In this document: in pieces, positions 25,306 to 33,963 of the stretch | Position numbering within the stretch: position 1 is the stretch's first letter | Layout: every line of letters begins with the position of its first letter | Assembly (NCBI GenBank): GCA_002711415.1 | Contig: PARI01000017.1 | Coordinates: 149,726 to 213,725, forward strand | Source: Phycisphaerae bacterium | Lineage (GTDB): Bacteria > Planctomycetota > Phycisphaerae > Phycisphaerales > SM1A02 | Length of the DNA stretch: 64,000 nucleotides | Reading direction: 5' to 3' | The notes under the pieces: generated by a model | The model's input: only the letters and a program-made list of their open reading frames with translations | What the model was told of the DNA's origin: nothing | Database searches by the model: none | Program-made: the position numbers and the translations under genes

Positions 25306-26053
25306 CCCACATGATCACCCTGGAGCCGAGTACCAGGATGATCAGGCTGATCGCCGAGATCCCGAGGATGACTCCGGCATCCCTGATCGTGGTTCTGAAG
25401 AGGATCATGATCACCAGTCCTGCCAGCATCGCACCACCGAGTATGTAGACCAGGTCGTACACGAATGCGAACGGAATCGGTATGAGCCTGAGCAGTCCGA
25501 TCAACATGGCGGTCGCCAAACCTCGTGCAATCAGTCCGCCCACATCACCGACCCGTCGATCGGTCAGCATGGCGTACATGGCGGCGCCTCCACTGACGCA
25601 TCCACCGATCATTCCGGACAGCACGAGGGACTTTGCGGAACTGATCAGCCTGTTCATGACCGTGGGCGCATCGAGCTTGAACGCGCCTTCGCTGTTCCGG
25701 AACAGCCCGTCCTGGGTGTCGAACAACTGCATCAGGCCGATCATGTAGCAGACGACCATCACGCCCGCGATGACGGCCGAGATCACCAACAGCGTTCTCG
25801 TCCATGACCTGCTTGCAAACCCCTCCCGAACATCCTCTCCCTCCTCATCGACCTCGGTCTGGCCGACCCGGGTCTTCTCAACCCGGTTGTCCTTCAGGTT
25901 GTAGCCGCATTCCATGCAGACCAGATCCGTGTCTCCTGGAAGATCCGTCCCACAGTTGGGGCAGGCTTCCGGTTCCACCTTCTCCAGAGGGAGGGGCTCG
26001 GCCTCATGGTCGAATGGGGATTCCTCGTGATTGTCCACACCCTTATCATTCAT
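25298..26053 (-). CDS. Zinc-ribbon multi-pass membrane protein
   Basis: This 251-aa protein has an N-terminal double CxxC zinc ribbon (CPNCG and CMECG, about residues 26-45), an acidic linker, and about five hydrophobic helices from residue 75 to the end. No catalytic motif is visible. The ATG at 26053 gives a compact start; the open frame to 26149 lies over the divergent DUF481 gene's leader. Its start and that of the DUF481 gene are only 55 bp apart, so they share a divergent promoter region. The family is unknown to me; similar zinc-ribbon membrane proteins are common in Planctomycetes. Confidence 0.72.
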   Translation of the reverse strand: MNDKGVDNHEESPFDHEAEPLPLEKVEPEACPNCGTDLPGDTDLVCMECGYNLKDNRVEKTRVGQTEVDEEGEDVREGFASRSWTRTLLVISAVIAGVMVVCYMIGLMQLFDTQDGLFRNSEGAFKLDAPTVMNRLISSAKSLVLSGMIGGCVSGGAAMYAMLTDRRVGDVGGLIARGLATAMLIGLLRLIPIPFAFVYDLVYILGGAMLAGLVIMILFRTTIRDAGVILGISAISLIILVLGSRVIMWVT

Positions 26054-26108
26054 GACAAGAATGTACACTCTGCAGCCCCTGAAACATGATCTACCAGGAG
26101 ACCAGAAG

Positions 26109-27167
26109 GTGAACAATTCGTACAAAGGCCTGTTAGCCGTCATCCTCATCTCGTTTTCCTGCAGCCATATTGCCCAGGCACATCAGGAGCAGTCCGGGCA
26201 GGCCGCCGATTCCGGTCAGATGGTTGTCCTGAAACTCGTGTCAGGAGACAGGCTCACTGGCAAGCTCGTTTCCAGTGACGATGGCAGCTACACGCTGGTG
26301 CACTCGATACTCGGCAAGATCACGATTCCATCCAAGGATGTCGAATCGGTCTTGCAACTGGCAAAGTCGCCAGATGATGCAGGCGATGAAAAGAAGTCCG
26401 CCGAATCCGCGTCGGATGAAAACGATGGGAGCAAGTCGAGTGAATCGGACAAGTCCGGTGAATCAGGGAAGACAGCACCATCCTCGGCCGCGACCGAACC
26501 CGAGAAGCCGAAGAGCCCCTGGACAAGTTCCTTCTCCCTCAGTTTTACCGGCAGCTGGTCCAACAGCAACTCGATGACCCTGAGACTTGGTTTCAAGACA
26601 CAGCGCAAGACCGAGAGCACCTTGCTGTCGATCAACACTTCCTACTACTACAACCAGAGCAGCGGTGAGACCAAGAACAACGACTTCCTCTTCGACATCA
26701 TCAACCAATGGACGATCGGAAAGTCCAAGTGGTTCGTCTTCGCACAGGGGCGGTACCAGTACAACGAGTTCGAGGCCTGGGAGCATCGTGTCGAGGGATA
26801 CGGTGGTGTCGGCTACTACTTCATCAACAACGACAAGGCCTTGCTCGAGGCCAGGGCCGGTATGGGTGCCTCGAAGGAACTCTCCGGGAAGCAGCAGCTT
26901 CAGCCGAACGCCCTTGCAGGACTGTCGGGCAACTGGAACTTCGACAAGATCCAGTCGATCAACGGTTCGATCACGTTTCTTTCCGATGTCGCTGACTTGA
27001 GCCAGTACAGGGTCCTTGCCAACGGGGAATACGTGCTCAAGCTCCCGTCACTGATGGATGGACTCGCGTTCAACGCGGGATTCAACAACGAGTACCAGTC
27101 AACGGTCACAGGCAGCAGCACACACAACGATCTGAAGATCTACGCAGGTATCCAGTTGCAGTTCTGA
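26109..27167 (+). CDS. DUF481 outer-membrane beta-barrel protein
   Basis: This 352-aa exported protein has a signal peptide (residues about 8-22, LLAVILISFSCSHIAQA). A short beta domain follows with LVSGDRLTGKLVSSDDG (about 39-55) and the ITIPSKDVESV motif, a low-complexity Ser/Asp/Glu/Lys linker (about 95-140), and a DUF481-type barrel with alternating strands (FSLSFTGSWSNSNSM, LRLGFKTQRKTES) ending in an aromatic residue (LQLQF), as outer-membrane barrels do. The GTG at 26109 is chosen because AGGAG lies eight bases upstream and the signal peptide then begins at once. Transport or structural function is unknown. Confidence 0.87.
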   Translation: MNNSYKGLLAVILISFSCSHIAQAHQEQSGQAADSGQMVVLKLVSGDRLTGKLVSSDDGSYTLVHSILGKITIPSKDVESVLQLAKSPDDAGDEKKSAESASDENDGSKSSESDKSGESGKTAPSSAATEPEKPKSPWTSSFSLSFTGSWSNSNSMTLRLGFKTQRKTESTLLSINTSYYYNQSSGETKNNDFLFDIINQWTIGKSKWFVFAQGRYQYNEFEAWEHRVEGYGGVGYYFINNDKALLEARAGMGASKELSGKQQLQPNALAGLSGNWNFDKIQSINGSITFLSDVADLSQYRVLANGEYVLKLPSLMDGLAFNAGFNNEYQSTVTGSSTHNDLKIYAGIQLQF

Positions 27168-27184
27168 GTCCCGATTACTCCGAA

Positions 27185-27997
27185 TCAGCTCTCGGTCGAT
27201 TCCCCGACGATCGAGCGGCCGATCCGAACCATGTTCGCACCTTCCTCGATCGCCGGCTCGAAGTCGGCGCTCATCCCCATGGAGAGGATGTCGAATCGAT
27301 TGCCGCCGATGCCCGCCCTGATGATGTCCTCGAAGAGCTCGCGGCATCGTTCGAAGCAATGGCGGGCACCATCGAGCCGTTCCTGCTCCGGCCGACCTTC
27401 CATCAGCGGGGCCATGCACATGAGGCCTCTCGGCTTGATGTTGACCATGGTGTCGATCTGGTCGATCAGGTGCCGTACGGCTGCCGGGGCGATTCCCTGC
27501 TTGCTGTTCTCCGAAGTGACGTTCACCTCGATCAGGATTTCAACCGGTTTGTCGCACTTGACCGAGACCTGCTGGATCTCCTCCGCCAGGCGAAGCGAGT
27601 TCACCGAGTGGATCAATCGTGACAGTTCGACCGCCTTGCGGACCTTGTTTCGCTGAAGCGAGCCGATCATGTGCCATCGGACGAATTCAGGAAGTGGATC
27701 GGCCTCCTGGGCGCCCGCTGACAACTCCATCCGCCTCTGGAGGAATTCTTCGACCTGCCCGGCCCTCTGGGTCAATTGCTGCACCCTGTTCTCGCCCAGG
27801 TCCACCTGGCCCAGTCCCATCAGTTCCCGGATCTGGTCCATGGATGCGTTCTTGGTGACGGTGACGAGGCAGATCTCATCGGCTCTCCTGCCGGATTTTT
27901 CCGCGGCTGCCGCGATTCTCTCCTTGACCTGTTGGTAGCTGTCACACAGGGACATCGTGGCATTGCTTCCAGTACCGTCATTGGCTGTTGTACTCAT
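27185..27997 (-). CDS. Pyridoxal phosphate homeostasis protein, YggS family
   Basis: YggS-type proteins bind PLP and balance free PLP in the cytoplasm. This copy is 270 aa from the ATG at 27997. Seen in order are LVTVTKNASMDQI, with the PLP-binding Lys of the family's TVTK motif at about residue 49, LGENRVQQL, RWHMIGSLQRNKV, EVNVTSENSKQGI and LSMGMSADFEPAI. It is 35-40 residues longer than most because of a short N-terminal extension and an insert before RWHMIG. The frame continues upstream to 28432 over gpmI and is not real there. It is divergent from gpmI. Confidence 0.93.
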   Translation of the reverse strand: MSTTANDGTGSNATMSLCDSYQQVKERIAAAAEKSGRRADEICLVTVTKNASMDQIRELMGLGQVDLGENRVQQLTQRAGQVEEFLQRRMELSAGAQEADPLPEFVRWHMIGSLQRNKVRKAVELSRLIHSVNSLRLAEEIQQVSVKCDKPVEILIEVNVTSENSKQGIAPAAVRHLIDQIDTMVNIKPRGLMCMAPLMEGRPEQERLDGARHCFERCRELFEDIIRAGIGGNRFDILSMGMSADFEPAIEEGANMVRIGRSIVGESTES

Positions 27998-28081
27998 GAA
28001 ACGAGGATACGTCCCCGCAGGCTCACTGACAACCACGGCAGGAAATAGAATGCGCCGATGTGATGGAGTAACCTGAACGCC

Positions 28082-29731
28082 ATGGACCACCAAACCCGCC
28101 AGCTTCATGATGCTCCCGTAGTCCTGGGGGTGCGTGATGGATGGGGACAGAATCCAAATCCTGATCACGCCACGTTTAACGCGATCGAACTGGCTGACAC
28201 GCCCGTCGCGGATCGCCTGATGAACGAGTGTCCGTGGACGCTCGTCAGGACCAGCGGTGAGGATGTCGGACTGCCCGTCACCGGTGACGGTCCGACCATG
28301 GGCAACTCCGAGGTCGGTCACCAGAACATCGGTGCCGGTCGAATCGTGGACCAGGAGCTGCTGCGGATCCCCAGGAGCATCCGTGATGGAAGCTTCTACT
28401 CGAATCCCGGACTTCGAGAGGCCTTCGATCATGCCACTGCCACGGGCGGCTCACTGCATCTTCTCGGGCTCGTCAGTGACGGCAAGGTTCATAGTGACCT
28501 GGAACACCTCTTCGCCCTGATCGACCTGGCGTCACGACTGGACTTCCCTTCTGATCGGCTGGTCATCCACGTGATCACCGACGGGCGGGACACCGATCCG
28601 ACCAAGGGGGTCGCCTACGTCCAGCAGCTTCTTAGGAAAATCGAGCATGAGGGTCGGGGCCGGATCGGCTCTGTGATCGGTCGTTACTACGCGATGGATC
28701 GAGATCACAGATGGGATCGGGTCCAGCGGGCGTATCAATGTCTTGCCGGAAGCATCGACCGATCCTGCGTCGATCCCATCGCGGCGATCAAATCCTACTA
28801 CGACAACCCGGACTCCCCGTCACTGTCTGGTGACGAGTTCATCAGCCCGACACAGATCGGTGACGATCCGGACCAGATCGCAGCCACCAGGATCAGGGAT
28901 GGAGATTCCGTGATCTTCTTCAACTTCCGTGGAGACCGTCCTCGCCAGATCACCAGGGCCTTCACCTTCGATGACGATGCCTGGCGCACCGTCCAGGGCG
29001 GCGGATTTGATCGCGGTCCGGCCAAGAGGAATCTGTTCTTCTGCACGTTGACGAGCTACGAGGCCGGTTTGCCTGTCACCGTCGCGATGGCCCGTCCGGC
29101 TCACATGCAGTCGATCCTGGGCCAGGTCGTGTCCGATCACGGACTGCGGCAGTTCCGATGTGCCGAGACCGAGAAGTTCCCCCACGTCACCTTCTTCTTC
29201 AACGACTACAGGGAGGAGGCCTTCGACGGCGAGACCCGGGTGATCATCCCGAGTCCTAAGGATGTCGCGACCTATGATCAGAAACCCGAGATGTCGGCCG
29301 AGGCGGTCACGGATGCGGTGATCGATCGACTCGAGGCCGTCGACTGCGAGCCGTTGATCGTGGTCAACTTCGCCAACGGCGACATGGTCGGACATACCGG
29401 CGTGCTCGATGCGGTCGTCAAGGCCGTCGAGGTCGTTGATCGATGTGTCGGTCGAATCGTCGAGGCGACTTTGAAGCGGGGAGGGACCCTGCTCGTCACG
29501 GCGGATCATGGAAACGCCGAGCAGATGAGAGATCCGACCACGGGTTCTCCTCACACGGCCCATACCGTCTACGATGTGCCGCTGCTCCTGGTGAGCTCCG
29601 GGGAACACGCCCCGGGATTGCGGAACGGCGGACGGCTTGCGGACATCGCTCCGACCATACTTGAGCTTCTGGGCATCGAACCGCCAGAGCAGATGACCGG
29701 TGAATCCCTGCTCCTCAGGGAGAATGACTGA
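28082..29731 (+). CDS. gpmI: 2,3-bisphosphoglycerate-independent phosphoglycerate mutase
   Basis: This enzyme interconverts 3- and 2-phosphoglycerate in glycolysis. It is 549 aa. The first metal ligand lies in RDGWG (about residues 19-23), the nucleophilic Ser in TMGNSEVGHQ (about 76-85), then HVITDGRDTDP and GRYYAMDRDHRWDR, and late metal ligands in FANGDMVGHTG and TADHGNAEQM. These follow the expected order for the alkaline-phosphatase-fold mutase. It starts a rightward run with the DUF1573 lipoprotein gene, 3 bp after its stop. Confidence 0.95.
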   Translation: MDHQTRQLHDAPVVLGVRDGWGQNPNPDHATFNAIELADTPVADRLMNECPWTLVRTSGEDVGLPVTGDGPTMGNSEVGHQNIGAGRIVDQELLRIPRSIRDGSFYSNPGLREAFDHATATGGSLHLLGLVSDGKVHSDLEHLFALIDLASRLDFPSDRLVIHVITDGRDTDPTKGVAYVQQLLRKIEHEGRGRIGSVIGRYYAMDRDHRWDRVQRAYQCLAGSIDRSCVDPIAAIKSYYDNPDSPSLSGDEFISPTQIGDDPDQIAATRIRDGDSVIFFNFRGDRPRQITRAFTFDDDAWRTVQGGGFDRGPAKRNLFFCTLTSYEAGLPVTVAMARPAHMQSILGQVVSDHGLRQFRCAETEKFPHVTFFFNDYREEAFDGETRVIIPSPKDVATYDQKPEMSAEAVTDAVIDRLEAVDCEPLIVVNFANGDMVGHTGVLDAVVKAVEVVDRCVGRIVEATLKRGGTLLVTADHGNAEQMRDPTTGSPHTAHTVYDVPLLLVSSGEHAPGLRNGGRLADIAPTILELLGIEPPEQMTGESLLLREND

Positions 29732-29734
29732 TCC

Positions 29735-30871
29735 ATGATTGACACGAGCAGGACATTCCGGATGAACTCGTTCCTCCTCCATGTGTTGATTGCATTGCTC
29801 ATGCTTCTGCAGGTCGGGTGCGGCAGCGAGCCGACTCCTCCATCCGGGTCGGCGCCCGATGTCTCGGCGAACGGGCCCACCAGGCCGATCGACTCGGGCG
29901 GTCCCGTTCTGAGCTTCCAGACCCAGTCACATGATTTCGGTGATGTCCTGGACTTCGGTTCGCATGATGTCGAGTTTCCGTTCGTCAACGCCGGCACCGA
30001 GACGTTGCAGGTGTTCGAGGTCCGACCCACGTGCGGATGTACCACCACGAAACTACAGAAGAAGATCTTTGCGCCGGGCGAGGGCGACACGCTCCGGCTC
30101 ACCTATTCGCCCAAGTCATCCGGACGCCAGGTCAAGAAGGTGATGATCAGGTCGAACGATCCAGTCAATCCCCTTCAGTCGGTCGAGATCTCGGCTGATG
30201 TCACGCCTGTGATCAAGATCAATCCACCGTCATTCTCCTTCGGCAGCATCGACATCGGCGATGGCGCAATCGGGCAGATCAGCCTCGAGGCGGCCCATCC
30301 CGGGTACACGGCCACGTCCGTCCGGCTTGGCGGGAGGCTTGCGCCCCATGCGACCGCTGCCTTGCGGGAGGTCCAGTCGGATGAAGGATCACCCCGGCAG
30401 TGGGTCATCGACGTGGTCATCGAAAAGGACGTGCCCTGGGGGATCCAGAACGGAAGCATCGGTCTCACCGGGGCGCTCGATCAGGAGGATGGCACCCGAT
30501 CCCGGCACAGCAGGTCGATCCAGGTCAACGGCACCGTGTCCGGAAAGCTCCAGACGTCCGAGCCGACTTTCCGACTGCTGCTGCTGGAGCCAGACAAGCC
30601 GTTCAGCAAGAGGATCACGATCAAGCACGCTGATGGAGAAGCGTTCAACCTCTTCTCCGCCACGGTGCTCGAGGCTCGTTCCGGCAACCTCCAGGTGCAG
30701 GTGCTGCCCGTGGCCGACTCCGGTGGATCCGAGTACCAGTTGCTGCTCACCGGTGACACCACCGGCTTCACCGGTGCGATCGTCGGAAAGGTCAACGTGC
30801 GTACCGACGTACCCGGCGAGGAGGAGATCGATATCCGCATTTCCGGCGTGGTCATGCCCCCTGAAGGCTGA
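29735..30871 (+). CDS. DUF1573 lipoprotein
   Basis: This 378-aa exported protein has a signal peptide with the lipobox LLQVGC (Cys at about residue 29). The first DUF1573 domain spans about 50-150, with the sequence HDFGDVLDFG and the family's CGC motif (PTCGCTTTKL). At least one more immunoglobulin-like domain of the same type follows, starting near FSFGSIDIGDG. Such proteins are abundant in Planctomycetes and Bacteroidetes and lack a known function. The start may be the ATG at 29735 or 29762. Its close spacing to gpmI suggests translational coupling. Confidence 0.86.
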   Translation: MIDTSRTFRMNSFLLHVLIALLMLLQVGCGSEPTPPSGSAPDVSANGPTRPIDSGGPVLSFQTQSHDFGDVLDFGSHDVEFPFVNAGTETLQVFEVRPTCGCTTTKLQKKIFAPGEGDTLRLTYSPKSSGRQVKKVMIRSNDPVNPLQSVEISADVTPVIKINPPSFSFGSIDIGDGAIGQISLEAAHPGYTATSVRLGGRLAPHATAALREVQSDEGSPRQWVIDVVIEKDVPWGIQNGSIGLTGALDQEDGTRSRHSRSIQVNGTVSGKLQTSEPTFRLLLLEPDKPFSKRITIKHADGEAFNLFSATVLEARSGNLQVQVLPVADSGGSEYQLLLTGDTTGFTGAIVGKVNVRTDVPGEEEIDIRISGVVMPPEG

Positions 30872-30941
30872 ATCGGCCTTCCGGCTCGTCCTTCGGCTTC
30901 CTGAAGTACAATGCACGGCTCACCGGAGACACCGTTTCACC

Positions 30942-32366
30942 ATGTTGACCCGACTGGCCATCGTAGGACGACCGAACGTGGGGAAGTCCAGCCTATTCAA
31001 CCGCCTTGTCGGGCGGCGTGTTTCCATCGTCGACCCGACGCCCGGGGTGACGCGCGATCGAATCAACCACGTGGTCGAGATCGATCCGCCGGCCGAGATG
31101 AAGAACGACCTTGAGCCGAAGCTGGTAGACCTGATCGACACCGGCGGACTCGGCGTTTACACCTCGCAGGATGGCCGCTTCGATGATGCTGGAGAGGATC
31201 TCTCGAAGCTCACCGAGTCGATCGAGAGCCAGATCCAGGCCGCGGTGGATCAATCGGACCTCATCCTCTTCGTGATCGACGCCCAGGAGGGCATCGTCGC
31301 GTTGGATCGCATGGTCGCGGACCTGCTTCGACGCAAGGATGCGACCGACCGGGTCATTCTCGTTGCGAACAAGGTCGACGACGAGAGCTGGATGTCCCAC
31401 TCCCATGATGCGACCTCCCTTGGACTTGGTGATCCGCTGGTGATCTCGGCGACGAGCGGTTACGGCATCAGGGACTTCATGAGCAGTCTCTACGATCGTG
31501 TGCCGACGGGTGGCGATCGTGAACCCGATCCCGTCTGCAGGTTCGCGATCATCGGCAGTCGTAACGCAGGCAAATCGACCTTCATCAACGCCCTTGCCGG
31601 CGAGCCGAGGGTGATTGTCTCTGAGATCGCGGGCACGACCCGTGATTCGGTCGATGTCGAGTTCGAGATCGACGGCAACAGGCTCCTGGCAATTGACACC
31701 GCCGGTCTGAGGAAGACCAAGAGTTTTGCCGACGACGTCGAGTTCTATGCATCGACCCGGGTGAGCAACGCCATGCGCAGGGCGGACGTCGTCATGCTGA
31801 TGGTGGACGCGACGGCCAAGGTCACGCAGGTTGACAAGAAGATCAGCAAGAACCTCCAGGATCTCTACAAGCCCACGGTCATCGTCATCACGAAGTGGGA
31901 TCTTGTTGAGAAGGATCTCAAGCCGGATGATTACATCGACTATCTCACCCAGGAACTGAGGGGACTGGACTACGCCCCGATCGTCTTCGTCTCCTCGGTC
32001 AATGGAGATGGTGTTTCAGAAGCCGCTCTGATGGCATGCAATCTCCACGCTCAGGCCTCTCATCGCGCGGGTACTGGCATGCTCAACAGCGTCGTGGAGG
32101 ACATCCTCCAGAGGAGGGGGCCGAGCCCTCGGCTCGGTCAGAGGGCGAAGATCTATTTCGCCAGCCAGGTCGACACGAACCCTCCGACGATCGTCTTGAT
32201 GGTCAACAACCCCAAGCTGTTCAGCCCGGGGTACCGGCGGTACATCATGAACCGCCTGCACGAGGAACTTCCTTTCTCCGAGGTGCCGATCAGGCTGCTT
32301 TTCAAGCCCAGGAGTCGCGTGAGTCTCAACCAGCTCAAGGGTGGAGAGCACCGTCACCAGGCGTGA
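30942..32366 (+). CDS. der: Ribosome biogenesis GTPase Der (EngA)
   Basis: Der is a tandem-GTPase needed for 50S ribosome assembly. This copy is 474 aa. G domain 1 has GRPNVGKSS (9-17), TPGVTRDR, DTGGL and NKVD. G domain 2 has GSRNAGKST, GTTRDS, DTAGLRK and TKWD. A KH-like C-terminal domain ends in a basic tail. The G1 domain carries a short acidic insert around PPAEMKNDLEPK. The frame is open back to 30261 across the DUF1573 gene, but the ATG at 30942, at the start of the first beta strand, is the only sensible start. Confidence 0.96.
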   Translation: MLTRLAIVGRPNVGKSSLFNRLVGRRVSIVDPTPGVTRDRINHVVEIDPPAEMKNDLEPKLVDLIDTGGLGVYTSQDGRFDDAGEDLSKLTESIESQIQAAVDQSDLILFVIDAQEGIVALDRMVADLLRRKDATDRVILVANKVDDESWMSHSHDATSLGLGDPLVISATSGYGIRDFMSSLYDRVPTGGDREPDPVCRFAIIGSRNAGKSTFINALAGEPRVIVSEIAGTTRDSVDVEFEIDGNRLLAIDTAGLRKTKSFADDVEFYASTRVSNAMRRADVVMLMVDATAKVTQVDKKISKNLQDLYKPTVIVITKWDLVEKDLKPDDYIDYLTQELRGLDYAPIVFVSSVNGDGVSEAALMACNLHAQASHRAGTGMLNSVVEDILQRRGPSPRLGQRAKIYFASQVDTNPPTIVLMVNNPKLFSPGYRRYIMNRLHEELPFSEVPIRLLFKPRSRVSLNQLKGGEHRHQA

Positions 32367-32534
32367 TGTTTTTCTCGCATCGGGATCTCCAGGCCCTATA
32401 CTGACAGAAGCATTGCTCTTGAAACCATGGGTCGGCCAGGCGTTCCATGGGGCTGAAAACCCGCCTGGAGTCATCATGCACGCTGCCTTCCACCATCCAT
32501 TGGTGTCAATGCGCGTGAGCGGGAACACCGAGCA

Positions 32535-33923
32535 ATGTCCATCTTTCCACTCCAGGTTTTCGAGGAAGACGCTGATCCATCGCGCCGCGACGCCCTGACA
32601 GACCAGGAGCGTTACGATGCGCTGGAGCCCCCGAAGTCGATCGTCGTCCGCTACGGCTACATGAGGAACGTGGCGGAATATCGATACGAGGGTGACGCCA
32701 AGCCGGGTTGTGGCACCAAGCTCGTGGCCAGGACCAATCGCGGCACCGAGGTCGTCGAGATGCTCACGACCACCTGTGAGAACGCCGGTTGTGGAAAATC
32801 ACTGACTCGCAAGGAGATGCTCCAGTACATCGAGCAGTCTGGAGGGAAGGACTTTCCGTTCAGGACCGACGGTCGTGTGCTCAGGGTGGCATCGATCGAA
32901 GACCTGAACAGGTGGTCCAGGCTCAGGGACGAGGCTCGCGATCGGATCTCGATCGTGAAGGAGATCGTGTCCGACAACGGCCTTGACATCAAGATCATCG
33001 AGGCTGAGCCGGTGCTCTCCGAGGAGATGCTCACGATCTACTACATGTCCGAGGAGAAGGTCGATTTCAGGGATACCGTGAAGGAACTCGCCTCGAGATT
33101 TGCTGTCAGGATCGAGATGAGGCAGGTTGGTGCTCGTGACGAGGCTCGACTGGTCGCCGACTATGAGCGTTGCGGACAGCATTGCTGCTGCAAGAACTTC
33201 CTGAAGGTCCTGAAGCCGGTATCGATGAGATCGGCCAAGGTGCAGAAGGCCACCTTGGATCCATTGAAGATCTCCGGGAGGTGTGGCAGGTTGATGTGCT
33301 GTCTCCGGTACGAGGATCAGACCTACGCCGAGCTCAAGAAGAACCTTCCTCATCGAAAAACACGTGTCGGAACCAGTGAAGGCCCCGGGATCGTCATGGA
33401 GACCAAGATCCTCGTTCAACTTGCGCTGGTGAAGCTCGAGCATGATGGTCGCGAGATCGCCGTTCCCGTCGAGGAGCTCATGGATCCTGATGAATGCCCC
33501 CGTCCTGGCGAGGCTGTTGATCGGTCGGATCCATTGCGTGGCATGGATCAATCGGAGGTGTCCGACAGGACCAGCGATCGCCGGCGACGAAATCGCGGAC
33601 GCAAGTCCAGGTCGAAGCAGCAGGAGGAGTACAAGGGAGATGCCATCAAGCAGGAGTCGGCGGAGCCTCGTGAAGCCGGTGAGGAGCAACTGGAATCCCC
33701 GTCCAAGAAGAGGCGGCGACGTCGACGAAGGCGAAAGCAGCAGGAGGAGTCGGATGCCGGAGCGGCCTCTCCCGAAATCGGGGAAGCACCCGGGCAAACC
33801 GAGACGACCGATGACCAGTCCGGCCCCAGGAAGAAGCGCCGTCGAAGACGGCGCCGGCGAAGAGGTGGCGGTGGTTCGGGTTCCGATGACGCACCGGGCG
33901 GATCGAACCCCGATTCGGCGTGA
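32535..33923 (+). CDS. PSP1-domain protein, RicT/YaaT family, with arginine-rich tail
   Basis: This 462-aa protein contains the RicT core. YEGDAKPGCGTKLVART starts the PSP1-like part, and the Cys-rich signature (CGQHCCCKNF, then SGRCGRLMCCLRYE) lies at about residues 215-258. In Bacillus, RicT forms an Fe-S complex with RicA and RicF that directs RNase Y. Here the core is followed by about 120 residues that are mostly charged, ending in two poly-arginine blocks (KKRRRRRRRRRK type) separated by acidic stretches. The core alone is about the usual family length, so the tail is an addition. The ATG at 32535 precedes a normal N-terminus. It is followed by lepB after 40 bp. Confidence 0.88.
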   Translation: MSIFPLQVFEEDADPSRRDALTDQERYDALEPPKSIVVRYGYMRNVAEYRYEGDAKPGCGTKLVARTNRGTEVVEMLTTTCENAGCGKSLTRKEMLQYIEQSGGKDFPFRTDGRVLRVASIEDLNRWSRLRDEARDRISIVKEIVSDNGLDIKIIEAEPVLSEEMLTIYYMSEEKVDFRDTVKELASRFAVRIEMRQVGARDEARLVADYERCGQHCCCKNFLKVLKPVSMRSAKVQKATLDPLKISGRCGRLMCCLRYEDQTYAELKKNLPHRKTRVGTSEGPGIVMETKILVQLALVKLEHDGREIAVPVEELMDPDECPRPGEAVDRSDPLRGMDQSEVSDRTSDRRRRNRGRKSRSKQQEEYKGDAIKQESAEPREAGEEQLESPSKKRRRRRRRRKQQEESDAGAASPEIGEAPGQTETTDDQSGPRKKRRRRRRRRRGGGGSGSDDAPGGSNPDSA

Positions 33924-33963
33924 ATCCCGGACACGTCGCTGGCACCTCGGCTAGTATTCAGCC

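Noticed and set aside
27998-28432. N-terminal extension of the yggS frame
   Set aside because: It lies antisense to gpmI and lacks family similarity; the family fold starts after 27997.
30261-30941. Upstream extension of the der frame over the DUF1573 gene
   Set aside because: The translated extension is Arg/Ser/Pro-rich, typical of an out-of-frame reading of a GC-rich gene, and Der begins naturally at 30942.
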